Part shown: positions 33,623-42,045 of the stretch, one piece after another
How positions within the stretch are numbered: position 1 is the first letter of the stretch
Layout of the letters: each line of letters starts with the position of its first letter
From: Bacillota bacterium
GTDB lineage: Bacteria > Bacillota_E > JAJZYS01 > JAJYTV01
Direction of reading: 5' to 3'
DNA: 64,000 nucleotides
Assembly: GCA_021845645.1 (NCBI GenBank)
Contig: JAJZVM010000021.1
Location: forward strand, 1 to 64,000
The notes under the pieces: model-generated
What the model saw: only the letters and a program-made list of their open reading frames with translations
Told to the model about the DNA's origin: nothing
Database searches by the model: none
Program-made: the position numbers and the translations under genes

Positions 33623-35491
33623 TCAGCCCTGGGCGGCCTCAAGCCTCGAGCGCCGCAGGAGGGCGGCGATCGGCGCCACCTTGCCGAACGATGGCACAAG
33701 GTAGACGCCATGCACCGCGGGTCTCAACCGCTCGAGCAGCTCCTCCGCCAGGGCGAGCCCCACCTCGAGCCCGTGCTCGCCCGCCTTGCGCATGGCCTCG
33801 CGCACCTCCTCGGGGATCGAGATCCCCGGCACCTCCGCGTGCAGGTAGAGGGCATGCCGGTAGCTGTAGAGCGGCATCAGGCCGAGGAGAATCGGCACGG
33901 GAGGTGGTCCGTGCATCCGGTCGAGGAGGCGCAGCAGAGGTTCCTGCGCGTAGAGCGGCTGGGTCATGATGAACGCCGCTCCGGCCGCGAGCTTGCGGCC
34001 AAGTCGCTCGAACTCGTGCTCCAGGTCGTCTGAGCCGGGGTCGAAGGCGCACCCGGCCAGAAAGCGGGTTGGTTGGCCGATCGCGTCGCCGCCGCGGTCA
34101 TGCCCCCGGTTGAGGCCGTCGATGACCTGTAGGAGCCCGATCGAGTCCCCTTCGAAGACACCGTGGCCCCCGGCCTGAGGCCGGTCGCCCGTCAGGGCGA
34201 GGATGTGATGCAGCCCCAGGGCGTGCGCCGACAGGAGGTCCGCCTGCAAAGCCGCGAGGTTCCGATCGCGGGTGGTCATGTGGAGGATGGCCTCGATCCC
34301 CATCTCCCGCTGCAGCAGGTGTGCGGCAGCCAGCGCCCCCATGCGCACCCGCGCCATGGGGCTGTCGCCGACGTTGACGAAGTCCGCGCCAGCCTCGCGC
34401 ACAGCCTCCGCATCGGTGAGGAACTTCGTCACCGTGCTTCCCTTCGGGGGGTCCAGCTCGACGCCGCAGAGGAACTCCCGGCCAAGCCGGGATGCGAGTC
34501 CGGTCTCGGGAAGCGCCGGATGTACGGGCTCCTCGCTGCGAGGTCGGAGCGTTACGCTGCGATGCGACTCCAGGGGCGCGAGAGCCCCTCCCGCGCCCGC
34601 AAGTCCGCCCCGCGCCACGTTCAGAGCCCGCACGTAGGCCGCGTCGGTACCGCAGCAGCCTCCGACCATTCTCGCACCGAGGGCGGCCATCTCGGGCAGC
34701 AGGCTTGCAAACTTCTCCGGGGTGCCGAGGTAGTCGATGTGCCCGCCCACCCGCATCGGCGGGCCAGCGTTCGGCGCGACCGCGAAGGGACCTTCGAGGC
34801 CTGCTCGCCGCAGCCGCCGCAGGATGCGCAGCGTATGCGACGGACCGAGTCCGCAGTTGACCCCGAGGAGGTCTGGAGGCTCCACCTGCACGTCCCGCAG
34901 GCCACGCACGACCTGTGCGACGGAATAGCCGGACAGGGTGCGGTCGCCCTCTGCGAACGAGAAGTTCAGGATCGCCGGCAGCCCCGAACTGTCGCGGACG
35001 GCGGCGAGGGCGACCGCCGCCTCCGCGGGGTCGGACTGCGTCTCGATCAGGAAGAGGTCGACGCCTCCGGCGAGCAGCGCCGCCACCTGCTCCTCGTAGG
35101 CGGCGCGCATCTCCGCCCGCGAGAGGCGCAGGGCGCCGCCTGCCGTCACGCCGAGCGGTCCCAGGGAACCCGCGACCAGCACGGGCCTGCCCGCCGTCTC
35201 ACGGGCACGTCGGGCCACCTTCGCAGCCTGCACGTTCAGTTCATGCACGCGGTCCGCCATGCCGAACGACGCAAGCTGCACCCGGTTCGCGGCGTAACTG
35301 TTGGTCTGCACGATGTCGGCGCCGGCGCGGATGTACCTGAGGTGTAGCTCCTCCACCTGCCGTGGCTCGCTGAGGCAGAGCGCCTCGACGAGTCCACCAC
35401 CGGCCTCTTCTGCCAGGGCGGTGCCATAGGCGCCGTCGCCGATCAGGATGCCTGACGCGAGCCGTTCGCGCAGCTGGTCGCGCTCGCTCAT
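33623..35491 (-). CDS. bifunctional homocysteine S-methyltransferase / methylenetetrahydrofolate reductase
   Basis: The 622-residue protein joins two enzymes. The N-terminal half (about 1-300) is a homocysteine methyltransferase barrel: DGAYGTALAEEAGG, QTNSYAANRVQL, GVNCGLGPSH, and the zinc pair in MVGGCCGTDAAY. The C-terminal half is a MTHFR-type flavin barrel with FVNVGDSPMARVRMGAL, HHILALTGDRP and FIMTQPLYAQEPLLRL. It can make 5-methyl-THF and use another methyl donor, as in YitJ-type proteins. ATG 35491 lacks a clear ribosome binding site; CTG a few codons upstream behind GGGGAG is possible. Its leader carries a SAM-I riboswitch. Confidence 0.9.
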   Translation of the reverse strand: MSERDQLRERLASGILIGDGAYGTALAEEAGGGLVEALCLSEPRQVEELHLRYIRAGADIVQTNSYAANRVQLASFGMADRVHELNVQAAKVARRARETAGRPVLVAGSLGPLGVTAGGALRLSRAEMRAAYEEQVAALLAGGVDLFLIETQSDPAEAAVALAAVRDSSGLPAILNFSFAEGDRTLSGYSVAQVVRGLRDVQVEPPDLLGVNCGLGPSHTLRILRRLRRAGLEGPFAVAPNAGPPMRVGGHIDYLGTPEKFASLLPEMAALGARMVGGCCGTDAAYVRALNVARGGLAGAGGALAPLESHRSVTLRPRSEEPVHPALPETGLASRLGREFLCGVELDPPKGSTVTKFLTDAEAVREAGADFVNVGDSPMARVRMGALAAAHLLQREMGIEAILHMTTRDRNLAALQADLLSAHALGLHHILALTGDRPQAGGHGVFEGDSIGLLQVIDGLNRGHDRGGDAIGQPTRFLAGCAFDPGSDDLEHEFERLGRKLAAGAAFIMTQPLYAQEPLLRLLDRMHGPPPVPILLGLMPLYSYRHALYLHAEVPGISIPEEVREAMRKAGEHGLEVGLALAEELLERLRPAVHGVYLVPSFGKVAPIAALLRRSRLEAAQG

Positions 35492-35579
35492 GCCGAGCGC
35501 CCGTGCCGGCAGGTCTTCTCCCCATTCCCGCCCTGAAGGCGCATGACGTCCCCCCTTGCGGCGCACGCTCCCAGCCGGG

Positions 35580-35740
35580 GACAAGAGGAAAGACCCTTTC
35601 GAGAGAAAGGGTCTACGTATGCGTGGCGTACGTAGCTCCCATCTCCCAGGGGCATGCCCCTGCAGGAATTGGCACCAAGCGGCTACGCCGCCGGTTGCCG
35701 GGCTTCATTGGGCCAGTCCCTCCGCCACTCTGGATAAGAG
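35580..35740 (-). promoter_or_regulatory. SAM-I (S-box) riboswitch
   Basis: The minus strand from 35740 reads CTCTTATCCAGAG, then GGCGGAGGGACTGGCCC, AATGAAGCCCGGCAACC and GGTGCCAATTCCTGCAG. These are the conserved core blocks of the S-box aptamer in the right order. P1 is closed by CTCTTATC with GATGGGAG at 35643-35636. A 7-bp hairpin (35613-35635) and an intrinsic terminator follow. High SAM should stop transcription of the BHMT-MTHFR and metE genes. Confidence 0.95.
35591..35614 (-). terminator. riboswitch-controlled terminator
   Basis: AGACCCTTTC and GAAAGGGTCT pair perfectly around a 4-base loop, and on the minus strand TTTCCTCTTGT follows. It sits directly between the aptamer and the first methionine gene. 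Confidence 0.85.
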
Positions 35741-35809
35741 CGTGTGCAGTTGTTGGACCGCATCATAGGGCGCGCGGCCACCCGCTGTCAATGGCCTAAG
35801 CCGTCTTTG

Positions 35810-36724
35810 TCAGCGGTATTGGATGCGCGGGTCGGCGAGGAGGTAGAGGAGGTCGGCGACGAGGCTGCCGAGCACGGTCACCGCGCCGATGACGAAGACG
35901 AGGTCCACCGCCGTGCCGTAGTCGAACGAGGTGAGCGCGTCGATCAGACCGGACCCCAGGCCGCGCATGGTGAACAGCCACTCGATGGCAATCACGTTGT
36001 TGAAGAGACCGGGGAGCGACATGCCAGCCGTGGTGATCAATGGCAGCAACACATTGCGCAGCACATGCCGGCGGAACACCGCGCCTTCCGACGCCCCCTT
36101 CGCCCTGGCCGTGCGCACGTAGTCCGAGAGCAGCGCCTCCTCGACGGCGACGCGTACGCTGGTCGACCAGGTCGCGATCGTCGTGAGCGCGAGCGTCACC
36201 ACCGGCAGGATCATGTAGAGCAGCCACTGATGCTGGGAGACCGGGTTGAGCGACGGGCCCTGGGCCGGCAGCCAGAGCAGGTCGATCGCGAAGAAGTAGA
36301 TGAGGATGAACCCTACCCAGAACGACGGCAAGGTGAAGAGCACGAACGCGATGGACGCCGAGGCGCGGTCGAGGAGCGAACCCTGAAATCGCACCTGCAC
36401 GAACGCGAGCCCCAGCGCGACGAGCAGCGCAAGGCCGCTGCCGAGGGCGAGAAGTTCGAGCGTCGGGAGGGATTGGCCGGCGGCCACGGCGAGCCCCCCT
36501 GCAGCGAGCTGCTGCAGCCAGCGCAGGAACTGCAGCGGCAGCGGCAGGTTCTGGCCGATCGCCGCCGCCACCTGCGCCACCTGGGCCGGCGATGCCGCCG
36601 GCCCGGCGAGGATCGCCGCGACGTTATAGGGCATGAGATGCAGGAGCAGGAAGGCTGCAAAGCCGACGACAACCAGCGTGAGGGCTGCTTCCCCCACGCG
36701 GCGCACGATGTAGAGCGGGATCAC
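35810..36724 (-). CDS. peptide/nickel-type ABC transporter permease (DppB-like)
   Basis: The 304-residue protein opens IPLYIVRRVGEAALTLVVV, the typical N-terminus of DppB/OppB permeases. DYVRTARAKGASEGAVFRRH contains the EAA loop that contacts the ATPase, and VIAIEWLFTMRGLGSGLIDAL is the conserved C-terminal part. GTG 36724 overlaps the stop of the partner permease gene (GTGA). The substrate cannot be told: oligopeptides, nickel and glycosides all use this family. No binding protein or ATPase gene lies in the window. Confidence 0.9.
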   Translation of the reverse strand: MIPLYIVRRVGEAALTLVVVGFAAFLLLHLMPYNVAAILAGPAASPAQVAQVAAAIGQNLPLPLQFLRWLQQLAAGGLAVAAGQSLPTLELLALGSGLALLVALGLAFVQVRFQGSLLDRASASIAFVLFTLPSFWVGFILIYFFAIDLLWLPAQGPSLNPVSQHQWLLYMILPVVTLALTTIATWSTSVRVAVEEALLSDYVRTARAKGASEGAVFRRHVLRNVLLPLITTAGMSLPGLFNNVIAIEWLFTMRGLGSGLIDALTSFDYGTAVDLVFVIGAVTVLGSLVADLLYLLADPRIQYR

Positions 36725-37668
36725 TGCCGCGCCTCGCTGGCCTGCTGCGGGTTCAGCGACTGCCGCAGCGCCTCGCCCAGGTAGAACACGGAGAGCAGCA
36801 GGATGGAGAAGGCGATGCCCGGCGGAAAGACGGTCCACCACTGACCGCCGAACACGCCGTCCATGTTGGCCGCGAACATCGTCGCCCAGTTCCAGGGCGG
36901 CGGCAGCCCGAGGCCGACGAATGTCGTGATCGCCATGACCAGCACCACGCGGGCGAACAGGTTTGCGGCCGCCATGATGACGTCGTCCAGCATGTTCGGC
37001 AGCAGGTGCCGGAGGAGGATGCGCGGCCATGTCGCGCCATCCGCCCTTGCGGCCTCCATAAACGGCAGGTGCCGCACCGCGAGGGTGCGAGCGCGCACGA
37101 TGCGTGCCATGGCCGGCCAGGACGTGAGGGCTACGACGAGCACAAGGACGTCCGTGCTGGCCTGGAAGAGCGAGTCCAGGAGAAGGATCGGCACCACCTG
37201 CGGGATGCTGAGGAACATGTCCGTCAAGCGCATCAGGGTGGAGTCCAGGAAGTCACCGGCAAGGCCCGACACGATGCCGATACCGAGACCCAGGAGCGAT
37301 GCGATGAACGTCGCGACGAAGCCGGTGACGATGGGGGCCTGACCGCCGATCATCATCTGGGCCAGCTCGTCCTGGCCGAGCACGTTCGTGCCGAGCGGAT
37401 GCAGGCGGCTTGGCGGCAGGAACTGCTGTGCGACGTCGATGGCAGTCTCGCCCGCATGGTACGAGAAGAGCAGCGGTCCCGCAAACGAGAAGGCGAGAAG
37501 CAAGGCGAGCATCCCGCCGCCCAGCCAGAACAGCGGATGCCGCAAGAGTCTTCGCACCATCCGCCCGGGCCGGCGCGGCAAACGGTCTTGGGCCGCCTCG
37601 GCGGGATGATTCGGCACGGTCAGCGTGGCCAGGACCTCCAGAAGGTTGCAAGAGGACGCATCGGACAC
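36721..37668 (-). CDS. peptide/nickel-type ABC transporter permease (DppC-like)
   Basis: The product (315 residues from GTG 37668) has the DppC pattern. An N-terminal helix after RRLLRHPLFWLGGGMLALLL is followed by a periplasmic part with HPLGTNVLGQDELAQMMIGG. The EAA loop is FMEAARADGATWPRILLRH. The start is uncertain: a GGAGG lies inside the frame, so translation could begin about 18 codons later at MPNHPAEAAQD. It is the first of two permease genes, and its ATP-binding subunits must be encoded elsewhere. Confidence 0.88.
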   Translation of the reverse strand: MSDASSCNLLEVLATLTVPNHPAEAAQDRLPRRPGRMVRRLLRHPLFWLGGGMLALLLAFSFAGPLLFSYHAGETAIDVAQQFLPPSRLHPLGTNVLGQDELAQMMIGGQAPIVTGFVATFIASLLGLGIGIVSGLAGDFLDSTLMRLTDMFLSIPQVVPILLLDSLFQASTDVLVLVVALTSWPAMARIVRARTLAVRHLPFMEAARADGATWPRILLRHLLPNMLDDVIMAAANLFARVVLVMAITTFVGLGLPPPWNWATMFAANMDGVFGGQWWTVFPPGIAFSILLLSVFYLGEALRQSLNPQQASEARQ

Positions 37669-37909
37669 CTCGATGGTACACGATCGTCGAGGTCTGGAGC
37701 GATGCGAGGCAGGCTTCGCCGGGCAAGGCCGCGCGGCGGCATGCGGGCGGCACGCATGGATACCCGCCGGCAGCGGCCTAAAGTGCGTCCTAAGGCGTTT
37801 CTTCAGAGCATCTCAATCTGCACCGCTACACTTGACCGGTGGAATCGGCGGGCCGATCCACGCCGGCCTTGTTCGCATGTGCGCATCACGCGATTTGCAA
37901 AAGCGAGTG

Positions 37910-39736
37910 ATGAGGATGCAAGGATACCAGACGGATCGGCATCGGGGCATGACCCCTCTGGTGGCCTCGATCGGCATCGGATTCCTGATGATGGCAGCCA
38001 TCGTCGTACTCTCGTCGCCGCCGCCGTTCGCGCTGCCGATCGCGGCGATCGCCGCGATCGGTGCGGTCGCACTCGCGCAGCTTGCCCGTCCCGGCGGCCG
38101 CAGCCCTGCCGCCGCGATCACCGTGGCCTGGTACGCCTCCGCCGCGGTGGCCAGTCTCCTCATGCTGCTGGACGCGACAAGCGGCTTGGCGTTCTACGCC
38201 TACATGGCACTGCTGCTCCTCGGTTGGCTGGAGGTGACGGCGCTGTCGCGCCGCAGCGGCAGGTCCGCCGACGGCCTGCCCGACTGGCTGCGACGCCACG
38301 CCATGCCACTCGCGACGCTGGCGGCCTTGGTGCTGGCCTGGGTTCCGTTCTGGCTCAGCTACTTCCCAGGCATCATGTCCCCCGACTCCCTCAGCGCGTG
38401 GAGCCAGGCCGCCTCGTTTCATCTCAGTGACTACAGCCCCGCGATCTACACCCTCTTGATCCGGCTGACCGGTACGCCACTGCAGAGCCCTGCAGCGGTC
38501 AGCCTGCTCCAGATCCTCCTCACCGCCGGTTCGATCGCCGCTCTCTATGCCTACCTCGACCGCCAGGGCGCGCAGCGCTGGCTGATGGCCGTCGGCCTCG
38601 GCCTCTACCTGGGCCTGCCCATCTTCGGCACCTTCACCGTCACGCTGTGGCACGACGTCCTCTACTCGCTGCTCGTGCTCTGGGTGACACACGCCATGTA
38701 TGCGATGTATGGCTCAAAGGGCCTCTGGCTCGCCTCCCGCGGGCGCAGCTGGGCTCTTGGCGCCGCACTGCTGCTGATCCCTCTCTTCGCCCACAACGGT
38801 CTCAGCGTGGTGTTCGGCGTCCTCGTCGGATCCTTCCTGGTGCTACGCGCCCACCGCAGACGCATCGTCGCGATCGGGGCGGGCGTGCTCGCCGCGTTTC
38901 TGGGCGTGCAGCTCCTGATCTACCCCATGCTCGGCGTCCAGCCATACTCCAAGGCCTTCGCCAGCGAGGCGCTGATCCACCAGATCAGCGCCGCAATCGC
39001 ACAGCACGGCACGACCGGCCTCACGGCCAGCCAGAAGCGGTACCTGCAGACCATCATGCCGCTGCGGGACTGGGTGCAGAAGTACAATCCCTACACGCCG
39101 CAGTACCTCGTATCCCTGCGCTACAACCCGGCGTACCGAGAAGCCCCGATCGACCGGCATTACACGGAGTTCCTCAAGGTCTGGGCAGAGATCGGTCTCC
39201 GCTATCCCGGCTCCTACCTCGGGGAGCGCATCACCGAGAACGCACTCGTGCTGCGGCCGACGGGCAGCTACAAGATCGCTCTGAGCTCCCTCAACATCGC
39301 CGCCAACCGTCTTGGCCTCAAGACGCACAGCGCAGCGCAGCCCCTGCTCGACACCTTGCGGCGCATCGCCGGCTTCACGACCGCGTACATGCTCTGGCTC
39401 TGGCGCCCGTTCTGGGTGATGTGGCTGCTCCTCGGCCTCACGCTCGCAGGCACGTTCCTGCGCGGTCGGATCGTGCTGTTCACCGCGATCCCCTGGCTGT
39501 TTCAGGTGCTCGGTCTCGCCATCTCCATCCAGGGGCAGTCGGTGCGCTACTACTACAGCCTGTTCCTGATCCTGCCCTACCTCGTGGCGATCGTCTTCGT
39601 GGCACCGCCCGGCCTCATGTCCTCTGCGAAGGAGCGACTCGCCAGGCGGTTCGGCCGGCGCGGCACCGATGCTTCATCCGGCTTGTTGGCCGACCGTTCT
39701 GCGATCATGGACGAATATTCCCAGGCAACGTCCTGA
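37910..39736 (+). CDS. DUF6020-like polytopic membrane protein
   Basis: The product (608 residues) has about twelve helices with large loops. WLSYFPGIMSPDSLSAWSQA followed by LSDYSPAIYTLLIRLTG resembles the first external loop of DUF6020 and related glycosyltransferase-C-like proteins. A second loop near the middle holds YLQTIMPLRDWVQKYNPYTP. The function is unknown; a role in building surface polysaccharide is a guess supported by the sulfotransferase/O-antigen-ligase genes downstream. ATG 37910 lies in GAGTGATGAGGATG; a later ATG at MTPLVAS is also possible. Confidence 0.7.
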   Translation: MRMQGYQTDRHRGMTPLVASIGIGFLMMAAIVVLSSPPPFALPIAAIAAIGAVALAQLARPGGRSPAAAITVAWYASAAVASLLMLLDATSGLAFYAYMALLLLGWLEVTALSRRSGRSADGLPDWLRRHAMPLATLAALVLAWVPFWLSYFPGIMSPDSLSAWSQAASFHLSDYSPAIYTLLIRLTGTPLQSPAAVSLLQILLTAGSIAALYAYLDRQGAQRWLMAVGLGLYLGLPIFGTFTVTLWHDVLYSLLVLWVTHAMYAMYGSKGLWLASRGRSWALGAALLLIPLFAHNGLSVVFGVLVGSFLVLRAHRRRIVAIGAGVLAAFLGVQLLIYPMLGVQPYSKAFASEALIHQISAAIAQHGTTGLTASQKRYLQTIMPLRDWVQKYNPYTPQYLVSLRYNPAYREAPIDRHYTEFLKVWAEIGLRYPGSYLGERITENALVLRPTGSYKIALSSLNIAANRLGLKTHSAAQPLLDTLRRIAGFTTAYMLWLWRPFWVMWLLLGLTLAGTFLRGRIVLFTAIPWLFQVLGLAISIQGQSVRYYYSLFLILPYLVAIVFVAPPGLMSSAKERLARRFGRRGTDASSGLLADRSAIMDEYSQATS

Positions 39737-39747
39737 TCGCTTCCTGC

Positions 39748-39763
39748 TTCAGCGATCGCTGAA
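39748..39763. terminator. 16-bp perfect palindrome after the DUF6020 gene
   Basis: TTCAGCGATCGCTGAA lies 12 bases past the stop codon. A T-run is lacking, so it is at best a weak terminator or a protein site. Confidence 0.35.
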
Positions 39764-39926
39764 CGTCATGACTAGGCTTGTCACATCTGGCTATCTATCT
39801 CGCAAGTAGTTGATCGTCCGGATTCTTCCGCCACCACGATCAGCCAGCTCACGGCGCCCGGCACAGCCAGCAGTGTGCTTTTTGCCCTGCAGGGTCGCCG
39901 GGAGGCGCGGCCGGCTCAGGGCCTTC

Positions 39927-40952
39927 TCAATATGTCAACTGATCCCACGCTCCAGCCGCGACACGGACATCCTGCGATCCCACGGCTCGGACATGCGAAA
40001 TGTGTGTCGGATGGGCATCGTCCGGTCCGCTCGGCGTCTTGGGCTGCCCTGGCGCCGCCCCGGGCAGGAACGCCTTGTCGCGCATCAACTGCCCGAGGAG
40101 CCCTGCAGCAATGTCCGGGCGCGCCACGCCACAGCGGGGACACGCACGGGAGCGCCTCGGAATGTTGAGCCAGAAGCCGTCCACGTACGGACGCACGGCG
40201 AGGGCGTCGCGCCGGAGCTGGGCCGCGGGGACGCCTCGCCCACCCGGGTTCGTGCTCAGACCGGCGATCACGGCGACATGCGGGTTGGCGTCGCGCGCCT
40301 GGTCCGCAGCGGCCTGCACGAATTGCCTGTAGAGCGATGTCGACCGCTCGAATCCCTGCGCCTGCACCTCGACGATAGCGGCCGTTCTCGCCACCCGACC
40401 GATCAGACCGCTCCTGAGAAACGCTGTGAACCCGGGCGCCGAGGGACTGCTGCGGCCCCGCACCAGGTTCGCGGACGGCGTCGCCAGCAGCAGGAATCCC
40501 TTGCGCCTGGCCGTGCGGGACGCGAGCCTATAATACCTGGCGGGGTGCCGCTGCTCGATGCGCGGCGTCAAGGGCCAGTGCTCGAGGTCCAGGACGAGGA
40601 GGCGGGTGCCCGAGCCGTCCGGCAGGCGTCGGGCGAGCGCCACCCTGAGGGTCTGGTAGCTTCCGAATGCGGGTGAGCGCTTGGCATGCAGCGCCGGAAG
40701 GGAGCCGTGCGCGCCGCCGACGAGGATGGAGTAGCGGCCGGCCGAGAAGAACGTCCGGATGAGTGCCTGGCTGTCCGGTACCGCACGCAGGCGCTGGAGC
40801 GAGTGCAGGCCGATGATCCAGACCAGGCCGGCACGCGGCGGCGCGGGCTGCCGCGCAGCGGCGGGCACGCCTTGCAGGACCATGCCGATGCCGGCCGCCG
40901 CAGCCACGAACGCTTGCAAGACGCGATGCCCGGTTCGCCGCGCGTCTCGCAC
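39927..40952 (-). CDS. secreted protein of unknown function
   Basis: The product (341 residues) has a signal peptide: basic start RDARRTGHRVLQ, hydrophobic AFVAAAAGIGMVLQG and a likely cleavage at VPAAARQ. The mature part contains RLLVLDLEHWPLTP, a DxE motif such as occurs in glycoside-hydrolase-like barrels, and FWLNIPRRSRACPRCGVARPD with a cysteine pair. I do not recognise the family. GTG 40952 has GAGGAGG at 7 bases. It stands alone between the convergent DUF6020 gene and the sulfotransferase gene. Confidence 0.65.
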   Translation of the reverse strand: MRDARRTGHRVLQAFVAAAAGIGMVLQGVPAAARQPAPPRAGLVWIIGLHSLQRLRAVPDSQALIRTFFSAGRYSILVGGAHGSLPALHAKRSPAFGSYQTLRVALARRLPDGSGTRLLVLDLEHWPLTPRIEQRHPARYYRLASRTARRKGFLLLATPSANLVRGRSSPSAPGFTAFLRSGLIGRVARTAAIVEVQAQGFERSTSLYRQFVQAAADQARDANPHVAVIAGLSTNPGGRGVPAAQLRRDALAVRPYVDGFWLNIPRRSRACPRCGVARPDIAAGLLGQLMRDKAFLPGAAPGQPKTPSGPDDAHPTHISHVRAVGSQDVRVAAGAWDQLTY

Positions 40953-41099
40953 CGTCACGCCTCCTCGCGTCCGATCTCCTCTAGCGTTTCCCGCAGGGGG
41001 CGCCGAAGACTAGCCGCAAGCGTAGCACGACATCTGCAGCGTGGGAAGCCGGCGAAAGCACCCGACACGACCCGTGCCGGGTGCGACGAACGCCGAGAG

Positions 41100-41996
41100 C
41101 TATTCCTGCACGACCAGCCATGAACTCAGGTCGCGGTGGATGAGTGCGCTCGTGTGGAGGATGTCCTCACGGAAGTTTTCGGTCAGCTGGCGACGCAGAT
41201 CGGGCTCGAGGCGGGGCCGCTGCAGGCTGTGGTGCAGAAGCCATGATCGCACCGCCTTGCGCTGGCGCTCGCTCAGGACGCTGCGCAGGGCCCGGCGCAC
41301 CGGGTTCGGATGCGTGAGCAGCACGTGGACGAGGCGATTCTTCGGTATGCCGGAGTTTTCGTTGATGCGCGGCGGCAGGACGGGAATGATGCCGGGGTGG
41401 ACTCCGAGAAAGCTGAAGATCTGCTGGTAGACGCCCGTCCTGTCCCGTGCCAGATCCTCGAACAGAAGCACCAGCAACTGCTCGCGTGGGAATGTGGCAA
41501 CGTAGCGCGCGAGCTGCTCGCCGTAGAACCCGAGACCGGTATATGCCCAGGACGGCGCCCAGTGGCGGCGAAGTCGTGCCGATTCGGCCTGCACGGCGCG
41601 CCGGAAGTCGAGTTCGGTCTCACGGCCCTCCTGCACATGCTCGAGGAAGTTCGAGTAGGCGCGGTCGACCGGATTGCGCAGGATGCAGATAAGGCGTGCC
41701 TCCGGCAGGAACTCCCTGATGCGCTGCGGTGCCTCGGGCGCCGCCAGATAGAGCGTCGACGCCTCGCCGACCGCCTTGGCTCCTCCCGCACCGGCGAAGA
41801 GGCGCTCGTACTCTTCCCAGGAGGCGACAGGCTGCCCGTCACGCGGTCCGAGCCAAGGCCCGTGCTCGCCCGTCAGCTCGCTGAACCAGGGCTCCTTGCG
41901 AGGGCTCATGTAGATCTCGGGATGCTGCGTGAGTCCCTCGTAGAGAGTCGTCGTGCCGCTGCGCGGCGCCCCGATGATCAGGAAGTTCGGTCTCAT
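41100..41996 (-). CDS. PAPS-dependent sulfotransferase
   Basis: The 298-residue enzyme has the 5'-phosphosulfate loop at its N-terminus, FLIIGAPRSGTTTLYEGL, and the 3'-phosphate site ICILRNPVDRAYSNFLEH in the middle, the two signatures of the sulfotransferase family. It transfers sulfate from PAPS to a carbohydrate or other hydroxyl acceptor. ATG 41996 puts the loop at the expected place; longer frames add improbable residues. The gene lies 49 bases after the PAPS synthase gene on the same strand, so donor synthesis and use are linked. Confidence 0.92.
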   Translation of the reverse strand: MRPNFLIIGAPRSGTTTLYEGLTQHPEIYMSPRKEPWFSELTGEHGPWLGPRDGQPVASWEEYERLFAGAGGAKAVGEASTLYLAAPEAPQRIREFLPEARLICILRNPVDRAYSNFLEHVQEGRETELDFRRAVQAESARLRRHWAPSWAYTGLGFYGEQLARYVATFPREQLLVLLFEDLARDRTGVYQQIFSFLGVHPGIIPVLPPRINENSGIPKNRLVHVLLTHPNPVRRALRSVLSERQRKAVRSWLLHHSLQRPRLEPDLRRQLTENFREDILHTSALIHRDLSSWLVVQE

Positions 41997-42045
41997 GCTC
42001 CAGTGTCCACGCCTGCCGAAGACAACCTTGACACGCCTTTCCTGC

